Positions 63,021-64,000 of a DNA stretch of 64,000 bases are shown here, in pieces. The position numbers and the translations under genes were made by a program. Origin of the DNA: Thamnaconus septentrionalis. Its lineage: Eukaryota > Chordata > Actinopteri > Tetraodontiformes > Monacanthidae. How positions within the stretch are numbered: position 1 is the first letter of the stretch; each line of letters begins with the position of its first letter. The stretch covers positions 11,788,489 through 11,852,488 of the forward strand of contig CM020515.1 in NCBI GenBank assembly GCA_009823395.1, read 5' to 3'. The notes beneath the pieces were generated by a model. The model was not told the DNA's origin, ran no database searches, and saw only the letters and a program-made list of their open reading frames with translations.

Positions 63021-64000
63021 TATGAACCCATCTGAGCATCAGATACTAAAAGTTTTGCGTTTTTTTTTCCTTCCTCGACGACTCCGCCGTGAACATCGTC
63101 AAGCAAACGTCGACTCGACGACACCAAACAGTCTTTACCAAGACGTCTCAAATATACGAAACTGCCGAGTGTAAAAGTTCCTTTGAAACATAAATAATCA
63201 CACAGCGGCGCAGAACTGCTCTTTAAAATAAAAAGAAGCTGCAACGCTCTCTTGAAAATGTTGCTACGGAAGGACAGCGCAGGCTTGCCACCATCTCGTC
63301 GGGAAACGCTGATCGACACCCGAGGTGTTACGAAAAAAAAGAGGCAACCACAGAAATAATCGCACGACATGAAGAAGAAGCACAAAAAGATAACAAATCA
63401 AAGCTTAGATCTTCAGTTTGGCTCAAATTAAAGAGCTTATTCCTATTTGGCTGCAGCCTCACAAGCCAGAGCAACATAAGAAGTATGAGAATCATTATTA
63501 TTATTATCATTTTGGGGTCAAAAGGTCAATGCATAATTCCTGGCCAAGGAGAACACTTTGACGCAAACAAACGCTTGCAATGTGCTCGACGGCTCTTCGA
63601 AGCCAATGTGTGAGAAAGTGGCTTGGCTCCCCCGCTGCGGGTTGATTGCACTGACCTGGCAACCGAGCCGACGAAGCGTCTCCAGACTCTCAGACTCTAA
63701 GACTCTCAGACTGGGCCTTTTGTCCGTCCGTCCTCCTGAAGCTGGCTGTTGCAGCCGCGGCCGTCTCCTCCAGGCGAGGAGCAGCTCTGCCTGAGAAGAA
63801 GCGTCTGCAGGTTCGTCCCACAGACTCGTCATCTACACTTTCAGCAGTTCCTCCTCCGGGAAAAGTGCGAGTTCAGCTTCATGTTTAGTCAGTTTTTCTG
63901 TTTTTTTAAAAAAATGAATATTATTATTACTATTAGTGTTGTCGAGAGGCTCCTCGTTGAGAAGGTTAGTCCTTTTCTCCATCTTCGCTGCTTCCTAAGG

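Larger units (their letters stand above)
61051..64000. other. Right flank without a recognisable gene
   Basis: AT-rich DNA with a dispersed repeat (61190-61540), a MITE (62485-63020) and unique sequence. Synteny predicts a minus-strand neighbour (bhlha15 or lmtk2) convergent with tecpr1, so part of 61.6-64 kb may be its 3' UTR. No protein motif could be recognised in any frame. Confidence 0.4.

Noticed and set aside
1..64000. CRISPR array or bacterial defence locus
   Set aside because: The only regularly spaced repeats are the 203-bp array, whose repeats are contiguous without unique spacers, and all genes are vertebrate split genes.

Overview
The window is nuclear DNA of a vertebrate, almost certainly a ray-finned (teleost) fish. 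Three split genes with GT-AG introns can be read exon by exon. They sit among fish-type interspersed repeats: tRNA-derived SINEs, hAT, Tc1/mariner and piggyBac-like elements, and many CA/TG microsatellites. Nothing looks bacterial; there are no operons, ribosome binding sites or CRISPR arrays. The species cannot be told from the sequence alone.

Layout: 1-12,880 is intergenic DNA with repeats and no convincing exon. baiap2l1 (IRTKS; plus strand, 14 coding exons, 13337-36839, 512 aa) encodes an I-BAR/SH3 actin-membrane adaptor and ends at a poly(A) signal at 37535. bri3 (brain protein I3; minus strand, 3 coding exons, 42399 down to 39034, 138 aa) converges on it; its likely 3' end lies within about 100 bp of the baiap2l1 end. 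tecpr1 (plus strand, 24 coding exons, 45557-59810, 1176 aa, probable 5' noncoding exon ending at 44844, poly(A) signal at 61033) encodes a tectonin/dysferlin/PH-domain protein of autophagy and lysosome repair. 61,050-64,000 is AT-rich and repeat-rich with no recognisable gene; at most the 3' end of a minus-strand neighbour reaches the right edge.

All exons were joined by hand. The reading frame stays open across every junction in all three genes, and the lengths agree with the human proteins as I remember them (511, 125 and 1165 aa). Gene order and relative orientations match the human 7q21.3-q22.1 block TECPR1-BRI3-BAIAP2L1, so this is a conserved vertebrate microsynteny block. On that map nptx2 would be expected to the left and bhlha15/lmtk2 to the right.

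The three genes are not known to form one pathway. BRI3 and TECPR1 are both endolysosomal, whereas BAIAP2L1 works at the cell cortex. The unusual material is mostly noncoding: an eight-unit 203-bp satellite with telomere-like TTAGGG blocks in a tecpr1 intron; a GC-AG intron and CA repeats abutting both donor sites in bri3; a near-palindromic poly(A) module between convergent genes; a 48-bp tandem duplication carrying two perfect GTCACGTGAC (CLEAR-type) sites; and several small transposon families, one of them present three times. I found no new multi-gene system.
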